Source of the DNA: Azolla caroliniana
Lineage: Eukaryota > Polypodiophyta
Assembly: GCA_043228905.1 (NCBI GenBank)
Contig: JBHGNT010000003.1
Coordinates: 434,001-498,000 of the forward strand
Direction: 5' to 3'
DNA length: 64,000 bases
Made by a program: the position numbers and the translations under genes. The notes beneath the pieces are model-generated. The model saw nothing but the letters and a program-made list of their open reading frames with translations, had not been told where the DNA came from and did no database searches. Positions 24,756 to 36,562 of the stretch are shown here, piece after piece; within the stretch, counting starts at the first letter, position 1, and each line of letters starts with the position of its first letter.

Positions 24756-26879
24756 TTAATCTTCTCCTTCATGGATGGGTTTGAGGACGATGCGAGAGTG
24801 ATGGAGGAGGTGGAGGCTGAACTGCCCCCCCTTCTCGGAGACATCCACCTTATTGACGCCAGGTGGCGGTGCCATGCGAAACGTCTGCACGAGCCGTCCA
24901 ATGACCAAGGCCAGAATGGGCAGGGCCAATATGATGCCCGGGCAACTCCGTCGGCCCACACCGAATGGCAGGTATCGGAAGTCATTGCCATTGGCCTCCA
25001 CGTTTTTGCACTCCTCGAAGAAGCGCTCGGGCCGGAACTCATCGGGCTTGTCCCAGAGCTTGGGGTTGTTGGCCAGCCACCAGGCATTCACAAGCACTTT
25101 GCTCTCAGCAGGGATGTCATAGCCACCCAGCTTCTCCTGTTTGAGGTTCATGTGAGGCACGAGGAGCGGGATGGCCATGTGGTAACGGAGCGTCTCTTTC
25201 ACCACCGCCTGCAGGTACGGCAGCCGGCCCACATCCGGCTCCGACACTGCTTTGCCCTTCCCTAGAACTCTCTCCAGCTCCTCCCTCACCTTCTCTTGGA
25301 TCTTTGGGTGGTTCACGAGCTCCGCTATGCCCCACTCTATCGACCATAATGTCGTCTCCACGGCTATGTATGTACATCAACCATCAGATTATCAGATCCA
25401 AGACACGGACACAAAATTCAATTTCACATTGAAAAAAAGGAGATCGCCTGACACTTAATATCATCTTTCTTCTCCTTGATTAGCACTCAAATCAACACTC
25501 TATAATTACCTGCAACATTGATGTTCTCTATAATGTACAAGACGTTGTCCTCATTAATCTCGCCCCTCTCTTGGGCCTCGAGGATATGATCCAATGCACA
25601 TTTCTCTTCGTTGCTCAACGGGGTCTTCCTCTTCTTCAACATCTCCCTATAAATTAATAATCAAGATTTAATGTCCTTTTACAGCTACAATAATTATAAT
25701 AAGTAATCAGGATTTTAAACACACCCAATTTGCACCTATATTTACGATCCATTAAACCGTCTATGCCAGATAAGGTTTTAGGAGGAATTTCCAATAGTAC
25801 GTAATCATGAATGATATGATAACATTAGGCTTCTCCTATTAGTTGTAGTTCCTTTTACATCGATTGAAATCAAGGCAAAATATGAAATGAAATAATCGGC
25901 ATGATAGTTTGTGATCATAAATAATCATTAAACAAGCGTCAAATTAACGCCGGCCACCGCTAAGTACGACCATGAATTGAATTGTATTTTTTATAAGTGT
26001 AATGCAAAAATAAATAAATCGATCAAGTACTACTCACTTGTGTGGTTCCACGAATGCTTCTTTGAATAGGCCGAGCCGTTTGTCTTTAACCTCTTGGCAG
26101 CGTTTGAGGTAGCCGTTGAGGAATGGGCGGAGAATGGGTATGAAGTCACCGTAATTATACTCGAAGCTCTGTGCAAGTTGGCTCCGCTCGTTATTGAGCT
26201 GCTGGAGCTGAAGAAAGAGGGGGTCATCCAGGCTTGGGAATCGATGATGGAAAAGCATCCAGAACATATTGTTGTACATAAAGAGCTGTAGCCGGTGGCG
26301 GAGAACGATCCCGGAGGTGGCCGAATCAGGGTTAGACTTGACGTCTTGGATGATGGAGTCGATCTCCGCCTCCCAGGTGAGGTGATTCTGCTGGACTACT
26401 TTGTTGGTGAAGAAAGGGAGAGTCATGATGCGGCGCATGCGGCGCCAGTGGTCACCATAGACGGTGAACACCATGTCCTGGCCTTTGCCAGTGAAGATAT
26501 CGAAGACCACGTTCCGTGTCCTAGACCCGAACTCCACGCCTTGGGTGTGGAGCACCTCCCGGGCGAGCTCGGGGGACGACACCACCACGATGTTGCGTTG
26601 GCCCATGCGCAGCAGGAAGATGTCCCCGTAGCGCTGGGCCAGCTTGGCCAGGAGCCGTTGGTTGAGGTCGTCGCCCACCTGGAGCCAGTTACCGACCACC
26701 GGGAGGGGCCACGGGCCCGGAGGGAGCTTCAGGTGCCGGGAGGATCGGAGGAGCCACGAGGCGGCGGCCACGGCCAATAGGCCCATCACGATGGCCACGA
26801 GCCACGCATCGGTCCCACCGCCCATCCATTCTTTCGCCACATCGCCAAACCCGCCGAGTACGGCTACTACCACAGCCAT
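24756..26879 (-). CDS. C4H: Trans-cinnamate 4-hydroxylase, cytochrome P450 CYP73A
   Basis: Three exons join in phase: 26879-26038, 25646-25510 and 25363-24756 (528 residues). Introns are GT-AG, 391 and 146 bp. The enzyme hydroxylates cinnamate to p-coumarate, the second step of the phenylpropanoid pathway, at the ER membrane with P450 reductase. A membrane anchor (about residues 25-44) precedes the LPPGP hinge. The K-helix ETLR (383-386), PERF (438-441) and heme loop [10 protein letters not shown] with Cys467 are intact. The stretches [15 protein letters not shown] and [19 protein letters not shown] are C4H signatures. The in-frame codon five residues earlier is GTG, so the ATG at 26879 is taken as the start. 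The protein is longer than the usual class I enzymes (about 505) because of a divergent N-terminus, which fits class II C4H. Confidence 0.96.
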
Positions 26880-27003
26880 GCGATTATCAATCACTAAGGA
26901 TGGGAGAGACAGCGAGAGAGAGAGATATTAATCACGTGATGATTGGAGCCCTAATTCAAATCTTGGAGGTACCGACCAGAATTTTGATGTTCTGTTCTCT
27001 TCT

Positions 27004-27540
27004 GTTTAAATATGATAGAACTTGTTTATTATTCTTGGTTGGTTAGAACTTAGAACGAACAAATCTTTCACCCTAAGAAGACAGAACTTTAGTTACGGCG
27101 GACAAGAGAAAGAAAAAAGAAGATGCTAAACATGGAGGGGCATAAAAAAGGGGGGGGGGGGGGGGGCAGCTGCAGCAGGAGGAGAAAGGAGAAGCAGAAG
27201 GGGGAGAATCTGATGATCAAATCAAAATCAGAAGAAGATCGTTGTTCGATTCCATCTAATAATTCTAGCACCTCACTTTACAATGAGCCTATTACATTCA
27301 TACTGATACTTCTATGGCTTATTGAATTATATACTTTTAAACTTGCTTCAGAACTATATATATATATATATATATACAGACAAAAAGAGAAAGGCAGAAT
27401 CAGAAACGATGGGCGCCCATAAATCACACTCATCTCGTCTCGTGTGTGTGTGTGTTTCTGTGTGGAGACGCTGGAATTGGACCGGCCCCAACCCTCCCGG
27501 TGCGTTGACCCAGTCAAGGCCCCAAGCTTGACCCGGTCAA
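27004..27540 (-). promoter_or_regulatory. Putative C4H promoter with W-box cluster
   Basis: Between 27505 and 27540 there are four W-box cores in 36 bases: TTGAC at 27505 and 27528 and its complement GTCAA at 27513 and 27536. They sit about 630-660 bp upstream of the C4H start. A TATA-like tttaaata occurs near 27004-27011, about 125 bp from the ATG. An (AT)n run (27355-27375) and a G17 run (27150-27166) lie between them. W-boxes bind WRKY factors, and phenylpropanoid genes are commonly elicitor-induced. Function is inferred only. Confidence 0.4.
27150..27166 (+). repeat. G17 homopolymer run
   Basis: Seventeen consecutive G on the plus strand in the C4H upstream region. Confidence 0.95.
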
Positions 27541-27599
27541 CGCTCATTTCACGCAATCCTTCCATGTTGCACATGCATGCATGACTGACTTATGGCAAT

Positions 27600-28829
27600 G
27601 GCACTCTCTCCCTCATGTCTGTCACGCCTTCTGTCTTCCTCCTCACTTTCCTCGCACCCTCACACATCCATATTCTCTCTTACCATATCCATATCCATAT
27701 AAACCTATATACATACCTCTAGTGGTGGTGATGGTGATGGCTCAACAAATCCCACTCTTTCTCCCAAGTTAGAACCAAAATGAAACAATGATCCGTTTGT
27801 CCACGGTTTTCCCGATTTCCTTGTGTTGTATACCAGAGGCCCACGAGTACCCTCCGCACAACAAGCTATATATATTCTAATTTCCTATTTGGCAAGGTTG
27901 GAATTGTCACAAGTCTTCTTTAGCCTTCAATGAATGAGGGGGTTGAGTCAACCTCTTTTAAACCCTACGTATACAAAGCTAAGGATTAACCTTGTCCATG
28001 GAGATTAATAACATCACAGAATCAACAAGAAATAGTAGATGTTTTAAATCATAGTCTTGCATACCATTCCAATTAGGATAGACTTGTTGGAAAGTGGATC
28101 CAAATCCTTCTTAATAGATGAAAAATGGAACTTTGAAGGAAGCATTGCGTACACTATTTTGGCATGAGCTTCACTTTTCACCTAATAAAAGGGAGACTTT
28201 TGGTTGGGATTAATTTGAGCCTCAAACTCTTACACTCATGAGAAAACCATTTTATCCCAAAGGCCTTCTCACAATCTATGAGGAGGGTAACGGTCAATCT
28301 CATTGAAAAGTAGTGTGTGATAATGCTTTAAGCGAAGGCATTAGGTAAATTAGGCACGAGAAGGCATTAGATAGATTAGGTTGCAGTGCTCCGACAATAT
28401 TCCATTCATAAAGTAATGTTAAGTATAAACTAAATAACTACACGAGTACTAATGTTTGTGTGATGCTTGGAAGCGGAAGTGCATGTTCAATTATGGGTTA
28501 ATATTGGCTAATTCATAAAAAATCCAACATTTTCTAGATAGTTTGTTATTCCTGATAAGTTAAAGATATTTTTAACGATCATGGGACTTAAGTACACAAG
28601 TTTTGTTGATGTGCATCTCCTTCCTAAGAAGAATTATTCATACTTCGAAGAACAAAGTCTAAACATGTGAATACGACACACATATACGATCTCAACTTTC
28701 TATGTGTGCACTTTAGTGTGACACTCAACTCATCACCCCCTCTCAATATGGCATCGTCATAGCTTCTACAAATCGCACTATATGCTCAACATGTAAAAAT
28801 GAGAAAATATATTGTTTTGTAGCCTTATC
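27600..28829. other. No gene recognised
   Basis: Intergenic AT-rich DNA; open frames are short and without recognisable motifs. Confidence 0.5.
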
Positions 28830-29275
28830 AATATTTAAACCTTTCACCTTTTTGTTCAAATGGATAACCATTACTATGTGAACTACATGCCAAATGCATG
28901 ATTCCACAAAACTCAGCAATGTCCAAATCAACATTGTTAATTGCATCTCTAGATTGACATGTATTTTCAACCCCTTTAGGTGTTGAACGATCGTCAAACT
29001 CGTTGATATGGGTGGTGATCGAATCAGTCAAACTCAACAATAGAACTTATCCGATGTGGTGCTCTTTTCATACATGTCATGCAACTTCCACCACAAATCC
29101 TTGGCAAATTCACAATCCCAAGCAAAGAAGTATATGATATTGACAATATGCAATTAGATAATCATTCATCAATTATGTTGGAAGGTCTCCTCTCGCCAAT
29201 TGGCCTCCTCTTTTGCCTTTGGATAAGAATGTTGTGCATTGGATCTTTCCAAAGAGTGAAGTTGGTTCGTTCAAC
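28830..29275 (-). pseudogene. Ty1/Copia gag fragment (UBN2-type)
   Basis: In broken frames on the minus strand the order of a plant Copia gag is recognisable: NFTLWKDPMHNILIQ (about 29219-29265), a degraded middle, then AKDLWWKLHDMYEKSTTS (about 29045-29100), followed by ITTHINEFDD (about 28985-29015). These match the usual FTLW..M..LI, A..LW..L...Y and ..HI.EF.. landmarks of gag polyproteins of this group. Stops and at least one frame change interrupt it and no pol part is present. Confidence 0.6.
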
Positions 29276-29865
29276 TACTTGACCTATGAACCTTCTTTTC
29301 CACGAGGTGTTTAAGTCCCATTGGGAGCTCCTAATATACTATGAGTTGTTTGATGGGAGTGTGCGTTGACAGTGATGATGTGGGCTACCATAATGGTTAA
29401 ACACCTTAGGCTACCCTCCGTTTTGAGCTCAAGGGGAATAAACAAAACTCAATCTCATCTTCCGCTTGACATTACAACAAAATAAATATTGAGCTTGAAT
29501 GGGTATGTTTGAGATAACAAACTCAACTGTGCACATCTTGTGAGTGAATATACACTACGCAAGGCATGTTCATGCATAAGCCCACCATAATTTGGCTTAA
29601 TGAATGGAAGATATCTTTGCATGAATGGGGTACGTTGAATATCCGATTCACTATTCCATCATTACTCGGTTGATCTTATCTTCCTCACTATCCCATCACT
29701 ACTCAATTGATCTTATCTTCTCTATGTACATGCAAATAAGTTTTTTGTAAACAAAGCCCATGCTCTTGTCTAAAGTCTTGACAATATACCTTATTGGCAT
29801 TTTTATTAAGATTACTTATCTCGCTATAATCTTCTCCCATTATGTTGATACAAGTTATAAACATT

Positions 29866-29867
29866 GA

Positions 29868-29898
<31 letters not shown>
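29866..29898. repeat. Compound (TC)n(CA)n microsatellite
   Basis: A TC run passes directly into a CA run. Confidence 0.9.
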
Positions 29899-30526
29899 TC
29901 TCATTTACTCTATTACGGTGATGAGGTGCAAACACAATAGTGAGAAACTATCATCATACATATTCTTGTCGAGATTTAAGCCAACATCCAACGCTTAACA
30001 TTTCATGATCCACACTTGGCAACATCCTAAGCTACTTATGAAAACAAAGTGACTTATGTAGCCTAATAAATAATAAACAAGTGCAATTGAAATGCAATTG
30101 AGGATTTTGGCATGTGTCAGGCACTCAACAAATCGAGAACCCAATTATTAACTTTTGGGTTGTGTGCCACCAGGTTAGTGTGATAGAATGAATTCTAGTT
30201 CTCCACAGTAAATGGCTTATGTGGCCTGACAAAGCGGGAGCTTGGGTTAGGCCCCGTTTCATAGATCACAATGGGTCTACGCCGACATTAAAATGATATA
30301 TCTATCTATCTAACATTACATTTTGAAGCTTCCAAGTTCCATGTGAAACCCAACCTTTAAAAGTTAAAACCAAAACATTTGAAAAAATGAAGCTTCAAAA
30401 TTTGTTCCCCTTTTATGCAGTGTGCGTGCTTTTTTTGCTTTTCAAAAAGCCTCGAAAGGAAAACAGACAGAGGAGAGAAGGCACTGAGTAGTTCCTCTCT
30501 TTCGCTGGCAAGGGTCTCTGCTGAAA

Positions 30527-33500
30527 ATGAGCTCTTCTGCAGAAGACGAGGATGGTGACGCTCTGGAGCTCATCTGTCTCCTAGATAATGTTCAAGGTCT
30601 CGTCGATGCTCTCTCTTGCGTTCGGTGGAAAAGGCAACAGGTAAGCTTATTCTTTCATCATAATTTCTTCTTCTTCTTCTTCTTCATCCCTCCCTTCCTT
30701 TCTTCTGCCGTCTTCCTTTTTTATCCCTTCATCTTTACAGAAAGTTACGTGATCGTCCGTTTTTTTATAACATTCTTTTGTTTACTGATGAATTCCTTTA
30801 TTTGATGATTTCTTTCTTTTTTCTGTTTCCTCTCATATCTTGTTCTTGGATGCTTTATTCAATGTGATTTTTTTAGTTTATTTCTCGACGGGTTGTCTTC
30901 CGATAGTTTCTTAATAAACTTTGATTCGGGTAGATTTCCTTTTTATTATGCTTTAATAAAACTTTGTTATGTATACTTCTTGGCGCAGTCTCTTTGTAAT
31001 GGATACATTTCTACATTTCTGTTAATTTTTCAAAATAATCTTCCTCACAGAGAAACAAGTTTTTTATTCAAATCCCTTGTTAATCGAGATGAAAATTCCT
31101 GATTTGTTGCACGAATCGCCAATATTTATTTCTTGAAAGTTTTTTTTTTGTGTGTAAGTGGACGTTCGCAACTCTTCTTTGGTTTTCTGATGACTTCCTT
31201 TCTTTTATGCAATAACACCACCTTCTTTTCTCTTAATTTCTCGAAAGCATAATTTTCTAATTTGACTATTGTTAAACTTTATTCTCTGTTTAATTCTCAA
31301 AAGAATCGTTTTGTTCCACATAGAAAGGCATATTATTGTACTTTTATTTTTCTGTTTCCTGATGTATGATGCTCTAATCATGACTTGTTTTTGTTTTAAT
31401 TACTGAACAAAACCACTTTTGTCATTCTACGGCTTCAATCAAACCTAAATCAAGAGATTATGTGGTGATATGGATGAAAACCATGCTAGTTAAGTACTCG
31501 ATTAAATCCATTCCGTGTATTAATCATGTTATTGTTGTGAAGAAATCTTGCATATGTGTTAATAATGCTATAAAATCTTGTATATTTGTGAAATCTTTCA
31601 TAATTGATATTCATGCTATGAAATTTGGGATGTTGCAGAATGTGCAACACTCCATTCTTGAGCTTTATGAACTGTACTAAGTCATGAATTCTAGTAGAAT
31701 AGAAAAGAATAACCACTGTATGTTATATTAAGGATGCACAGATATCATTCTGTGTAATTATGGTGAAATTTTGTTTTTTATACAATTGTGACAGCTTCTA
31801 AGAATGATTTTTCTCAAAAGGTGAATGTATTGTTAGGATGCAATCTGTGAAGTTTCTGAGCATGGAGTTGTCATAATGGTTGAGGAATGGAGTTGCCTCC
31901 AAGCACGTGTTTACTTCCGCAAAGAGGTTACTCTAATTATTTGTTTATTGATTGATTTAAAAACTAGAATTAAAGAGAAAGAAAATGTTAGAGACTTATC
32001 ATGGGGCACATCAGAATATTTCTAATATAAACAAGAAAGAATACTACTATTAACATAAACACAAACACAAACACTTCGAACCCCTTAAACAAGAAATATT
32101 GTTTGTTGTAAGATAAAAACTATTTCCCATAGCTAAAAGAAAATACTTCTAAGATAAACAAAGTGCATCTAATGGAAACAAGAATTTTCCTAGGCACATA
32201 AGAACACTTCTAACATAAACTAGAAGGAATACGTCTACCATCAACAAGAGAGAATACATCTAACAAAAATTCTAATTGGTTAAGAAAGTGACTGAAAATT
32301 TTCTCTTCATGAAGTATTATTCGGAGCTGAGGGAGAATCCAATGGTATGTACATACAGCTTTTCCGAGAGTACATGTATCAAGCTGAAGTGCGACCAAGG
32401 TTCGGGGTTAGTTTAGGTTTGCTTGTTGACAGTTTAAGCACCTTCACATCTTCTGCTGGTACCACAGCACTTGAGATTCGATATCCTGGCTCTGACATGC
32501 AACTACTTCTAAAGTAAGATTTTTTCCTTTGTGCCTATGATTGTGAAATTGTGTGCCAGGGTTTCTGTGCTTCTTTTCGCGTCACATATGCACAATATTC
32601 TTTGATTTTGATCATCTCAATTTTTGACAAATATTTTTTCTTCTCAGTTTAATCTCAAGTAAACTTTGCGTTTTGTGAATTTAAAGACCAAGGTTGAATT
32701 CAGAAATCCCAACAAGTTGCCTTTAAATCTCTGATAATGCAGTCTAATTCATAATCCTCACTAATGCTTCATCTGAGACACAACTTATCATGCCAAAAAA
32801 GTAACGCAAGTTTCATTTGAGTCTCAAGCTATCATGTTTAAAAGTAAGGTGAATGTTCTCAGTCGGTGTTACAGGGTTCACTAATGGCGAATAAATTCAT
32901 CATAAAACAGGGACAAAAGAAAGAATTCTTCACAAGACTATGCTACTCATGTTTTTTTGATAGCATCGGTTTACTGGCTTCCTCGACAACTTCCTGCCAA
33001 TATTTAGGGAACATGTTGAATGTGCTTCTGTAAAGAATATTTTCAACTAAAGTGTGGCAAGTGTCATGAATCACATTAGCATAGAAGTAAAGTTGTTGTA
33101 ATAGACTTCTACTCTTAGAATCTTTCCCTCACTTTCTGGGTTTCGTGCAGGTTAATTGATGCAAATGAGACATCGATTTATGCAGAAATAAGAACAAGGA
33201 TCCCAGACAGTACTCCTAGGGATTTCAACATTGAAGATGAACATGATGTAATGCCCCAAAGTTTTGCTGTCAAGGTGATAATATACAGTTTCAGCTAGTT
33301 GTATTTTCTACATCGTGCGGATGTGAAAAATATCAAACCGGACTATAAATTTGCAGACCACTGAATTGATCTATAATATGGAAGGCCTCCAAAGTACCCA
33401 TGATTTTTTCTCTCTCCCCCCAAATGCCCTTAGTTAAACCTATTTCAAGCAATTATATGGTCAATTCATCCCCTTTTTCTCTCTTTTGATGATTGACCTC

Positions 33501-35304
33501 AAGGGTATTTCCAGAGTTTTGGCCTTTATAGTAATTAGAATGTATTTTTCTTTATCTTTCTTTTGCAGACAGCCGCTTTGAAGGAAGTTATTGATGACCT
33601 TGAATGGCCAGGATCAAGTGTCCAAATCACTATATGCCCAGATCCACCTAGTGTTATATTTAGAGCTGAGGGCCATGGTGATCTACAGGTTAGTGAACTA
33701 TCCGTTTCATATGTGGATACATAAGTTAAATACTGTGGATCTTCACGCTTCCAAATTCTGAGCCTTATAAACTGCTCATGCTACTTATATGGAAGAGATT
33801 TAGCTTTTGTAAATGGTGTTTTGGTTTATTGATAGAGATGTTAACATTTTCTTCTTGCTGGTGAATTGTCAAGATTCTGGGCTAAGATCCCTAGATGGTT
33901 CTTTTTATCAAGTAATCTATAAATATTTACATGAAACATGACTGATTATTACCTTCCCAGAAATGGTGTTGATTTAACGAAGACTGCTTTTTATAAATAT
34001 CTTGCATAGAGATCATTCTTAAAACAGCTAGATTCTTGCCAAATATAAACTTTTTTTTTCCATGTTTTCATCATATATACAAAAATCTTCTAGCTTTCAG
34101 GTTACACTCCTGTCTTGGAACAAGCTATAGACTATTCTTTGGGTCTGTGAAGTGTCTTTTCGTCAGTTTATGTCAAGCAAGAACTTTTGTTTCTGATCTT
34201 GGAATGTGTAATAATTGTAAAGGAGTTGACCATCTAATGTGCCATCTAGTTGCTATAATACAAGCCAATTTTAGACAGTTCGAAGTACATTTCAACTGGA
34301 TATTAGATAGCTTCTGTTTGCATTGCAAGGTATGGACTCCAATATGCAGTTTGACGTTAATCTGATTATAGAATTCTGTCATATATAGTTAAAATCCTCG
34401 TAAGATTGTCCACAAGATGCACTCTAAAAATATTTGAGCTTGATATTCCCTTTATATATGAAAAACTACTGGTAATGTTTAAATATTACTTTTTGAAGGT
34501 AAAACAATATACTTCTGACTTGAAGGGGCATAAAGTATAGAAAGTTTTGTAATAGTTCCCAAGCTACTTTGAAATGGGTGGTTTACAAACCTACCATATA
34601 AGGATTCTGGAAGAGAATTGATCAAAATGAGTTGTAGCTCTGTAAATTGATTCCATTCTGACCATAACATTTCTTTTGTGTTTTGTAATGTAACAGATCG
34701 ATTTATTATATAATGCACAAGCAGACCTTTTCATTGCCTTCCAATGCAACAACCACATCTCACATAAGTGAGCTTCCATGTCTAGTTTTCTGCATCTTAG
34801 CCTCAAGTGAACCTTTTTGTTTTAAAATGTATTTTGGGGAAAACTCTGTAATATTCTGGAGTTTGGTTTATCGCCTGAAATACCTCTAGGTTTCAGTTAT
34901 TTCCCCAAACGCCATTGTCAACCCCTTCTGAGCAATTATCTGCTGTTTGATCAATGGTGTTTGGGAAAATAATGATAACTTAAGGGCATTTGCAGACAGT
35001 TTCCTTTAAAACATTATGCTTACAAACCCACTTTCCTCTTGCTTCCCGCATTCCCTACAGATACAAATACAAGTTCCTGAGAGCAACAACTGCCAACATT
35101 CCTGGGAATATACTGAAGGATAATCGGGGGAGCAAGCTAACTATGGGAGGTTCCGGATTGCTGAAGGTTCAGCATTTAATCCCTGTGAAACTAACACATG
35201 CACAACAACAGCAAATGGATCCTGGGAACAATATGCAGCAGGGTCGTGTCTCTTATATTGAATTCTATGTAATGCCAGAAGAAGAGGGAGACACAGATGC
35301 CTAG
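30527..35304 (+). CDS. RAD1: RAD1, 9-1-1 checkpoint clamp subunit
   Basis: Seven exons join in phase with GT-AG introns: 30527-30640, 31837-31926, 32359-32513, 33151-33274, 33569-33688, 34697-34767 and 35061-35304 (305 residues). RAD1 is a PCNA-like subunit of the RAD9-RAD1-HUS1 ring, which is loaded at DNA damage by RAD17-RFC and activates ATR signalling. Family landmarks are EHGVVIMVEE, RPRFGVSLGLLVD, YAEIRTRIP, LKEVIDDLEWPGSSVQ, VIFRAEGHGDLQ, YKYKFLRATTANIPG and LLKVQHL. The length matches plant RAD1 and no disruption is seen. The start is the first ATG of an acidic N-terminus after a pyrimidine-rich leader. The gene converges on the bHLH gene, with the tandem array between them. RFC1, the clamp-loader large subunit, lies 11 kb further on. 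Confidence 0.95.
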
Positions 35305-36560
35305 GGTCAGGTTGAATTAATTTGTCCATTTTCTTGGAAACCTGATGATGCTTCTATTATTTGGAATTTGTTCGCCTTAAACAATTAATTAATTTCTTCA
35401 TTAGATGTGTCATCATGGATGTTGACTTGTAAGTATATATATGGTGCCAGAAAATGCGATGCTTTTGAGAATATCAAAGTAGTTATCTTACTCAAAATGT
35501 TTGAAAACTCGTCTCTTGTTTAACCTATTATATGTGATAATGTTGTATCATTTGATAATCTTGTATATTTTATACTAAAAAATATATGTTTGATCTACTG
35601 ACTTGTTAGTAGTGGTAAAGGCTATATGTCTGATTGTCTTCTCATATTTTATCTAATTTGGGTGTATCCTTGTAAATAGGGTTTCTGGTGACATAATCTT
35701 CCCAAAATCATGGAAAACATATATCAATCTGACAATTTTGTCTAAGCTTGTGATCTGATTAACAAATTTGTATGTGGGAGCTTTTGTATGGCACAACTTA
35801 AAACATATCTCAAATTTGACAAGGAACCACTTAACCAAATTGAATATTTTCTCAAAGGAGACCTTCAAACATATGTGCATAGGAGGTGAGGTTTACACCA
35901 TCATCCATATGTACACATTTACATACAAGTATGTAATGGTGCAAGGACAAGGAAAAATCGTGATTACTTTACCAAACTTGATGCCATGATTTTTTTCAAG
36001 TGAGCATGCAGGCATGTGAAGGCTGCAGTTCAGGTCACCAAAGAAAGGGAACATTATGGAACGTCATTATGGTGTTTCTTTGCAAATTGGATGCTATTTG
36101 AGCTTTACTTAAGCTACAATCCTATTCTATGAACAGTTTTTTGCCCATGAGGTATTAACCAACTTTTTTCTCTAGAGTGATTTCCTAGTTGATTTACTAT
36201 TATAAATCTAGAACACTCCCCTTGCTCGATTTGTTGTGCATTGTTCATATGAGTTAGAAACAGACTAAAATTTGTTTGTCATTTTAAAATATACAAAAGA
36301 CATCATTAAATAATCAGGTTGTAATGGAAGTGATTTCATTGCTTTAAAACTTTACTTATCTATGTAATGTGATATCATCATATCTGCATTGTTTTTAGCT
36401 TCAAAACAGTGCTGGTAATCCAGTTGTAGAGTAAGTGACTTCATTGATTAAAAAGTTTAACCTATGTATGTAATATAATGTCTTTGTATCTGCACTGTGC
36501 TACGCTACAAAGATGTGCATTAACTTTGGCCACATGCAGGTATTGCATCTATCTTTCGCA
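35305..36560. other. RAD1 3' flank, no gene recognised
   Basis: AT-rich DNA with the probable RAD1 3' untranslated region at its start. An imperfect duplication of about 75 bases, offset by about 106, is visible near 36325-36505. Confidence 0.5.
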
Positions 36561-36562
36561 AT

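Noticed and set aside
26880-26894. Five extra N-terminal codons for C4H
   Set aside because: The codon at 26894 is GTG; the first ATG is at 26879. Likewise the bHLH frame before 42556 starts at TTG.
24729-26931. Long plus-strand open frames opposite the C4H gene (up to 178 codons)
   Set aside because: They are antisense shadows of GC-rich C4H exons; the minus strand has all P450 motifs and correct splice sites.
34036-34365. 109-codon plus-strand frame inside RAD1
   Set aside because: It lies wholly in the intron between exons 5 and 6, with no family similarity and no conserved splice phase.
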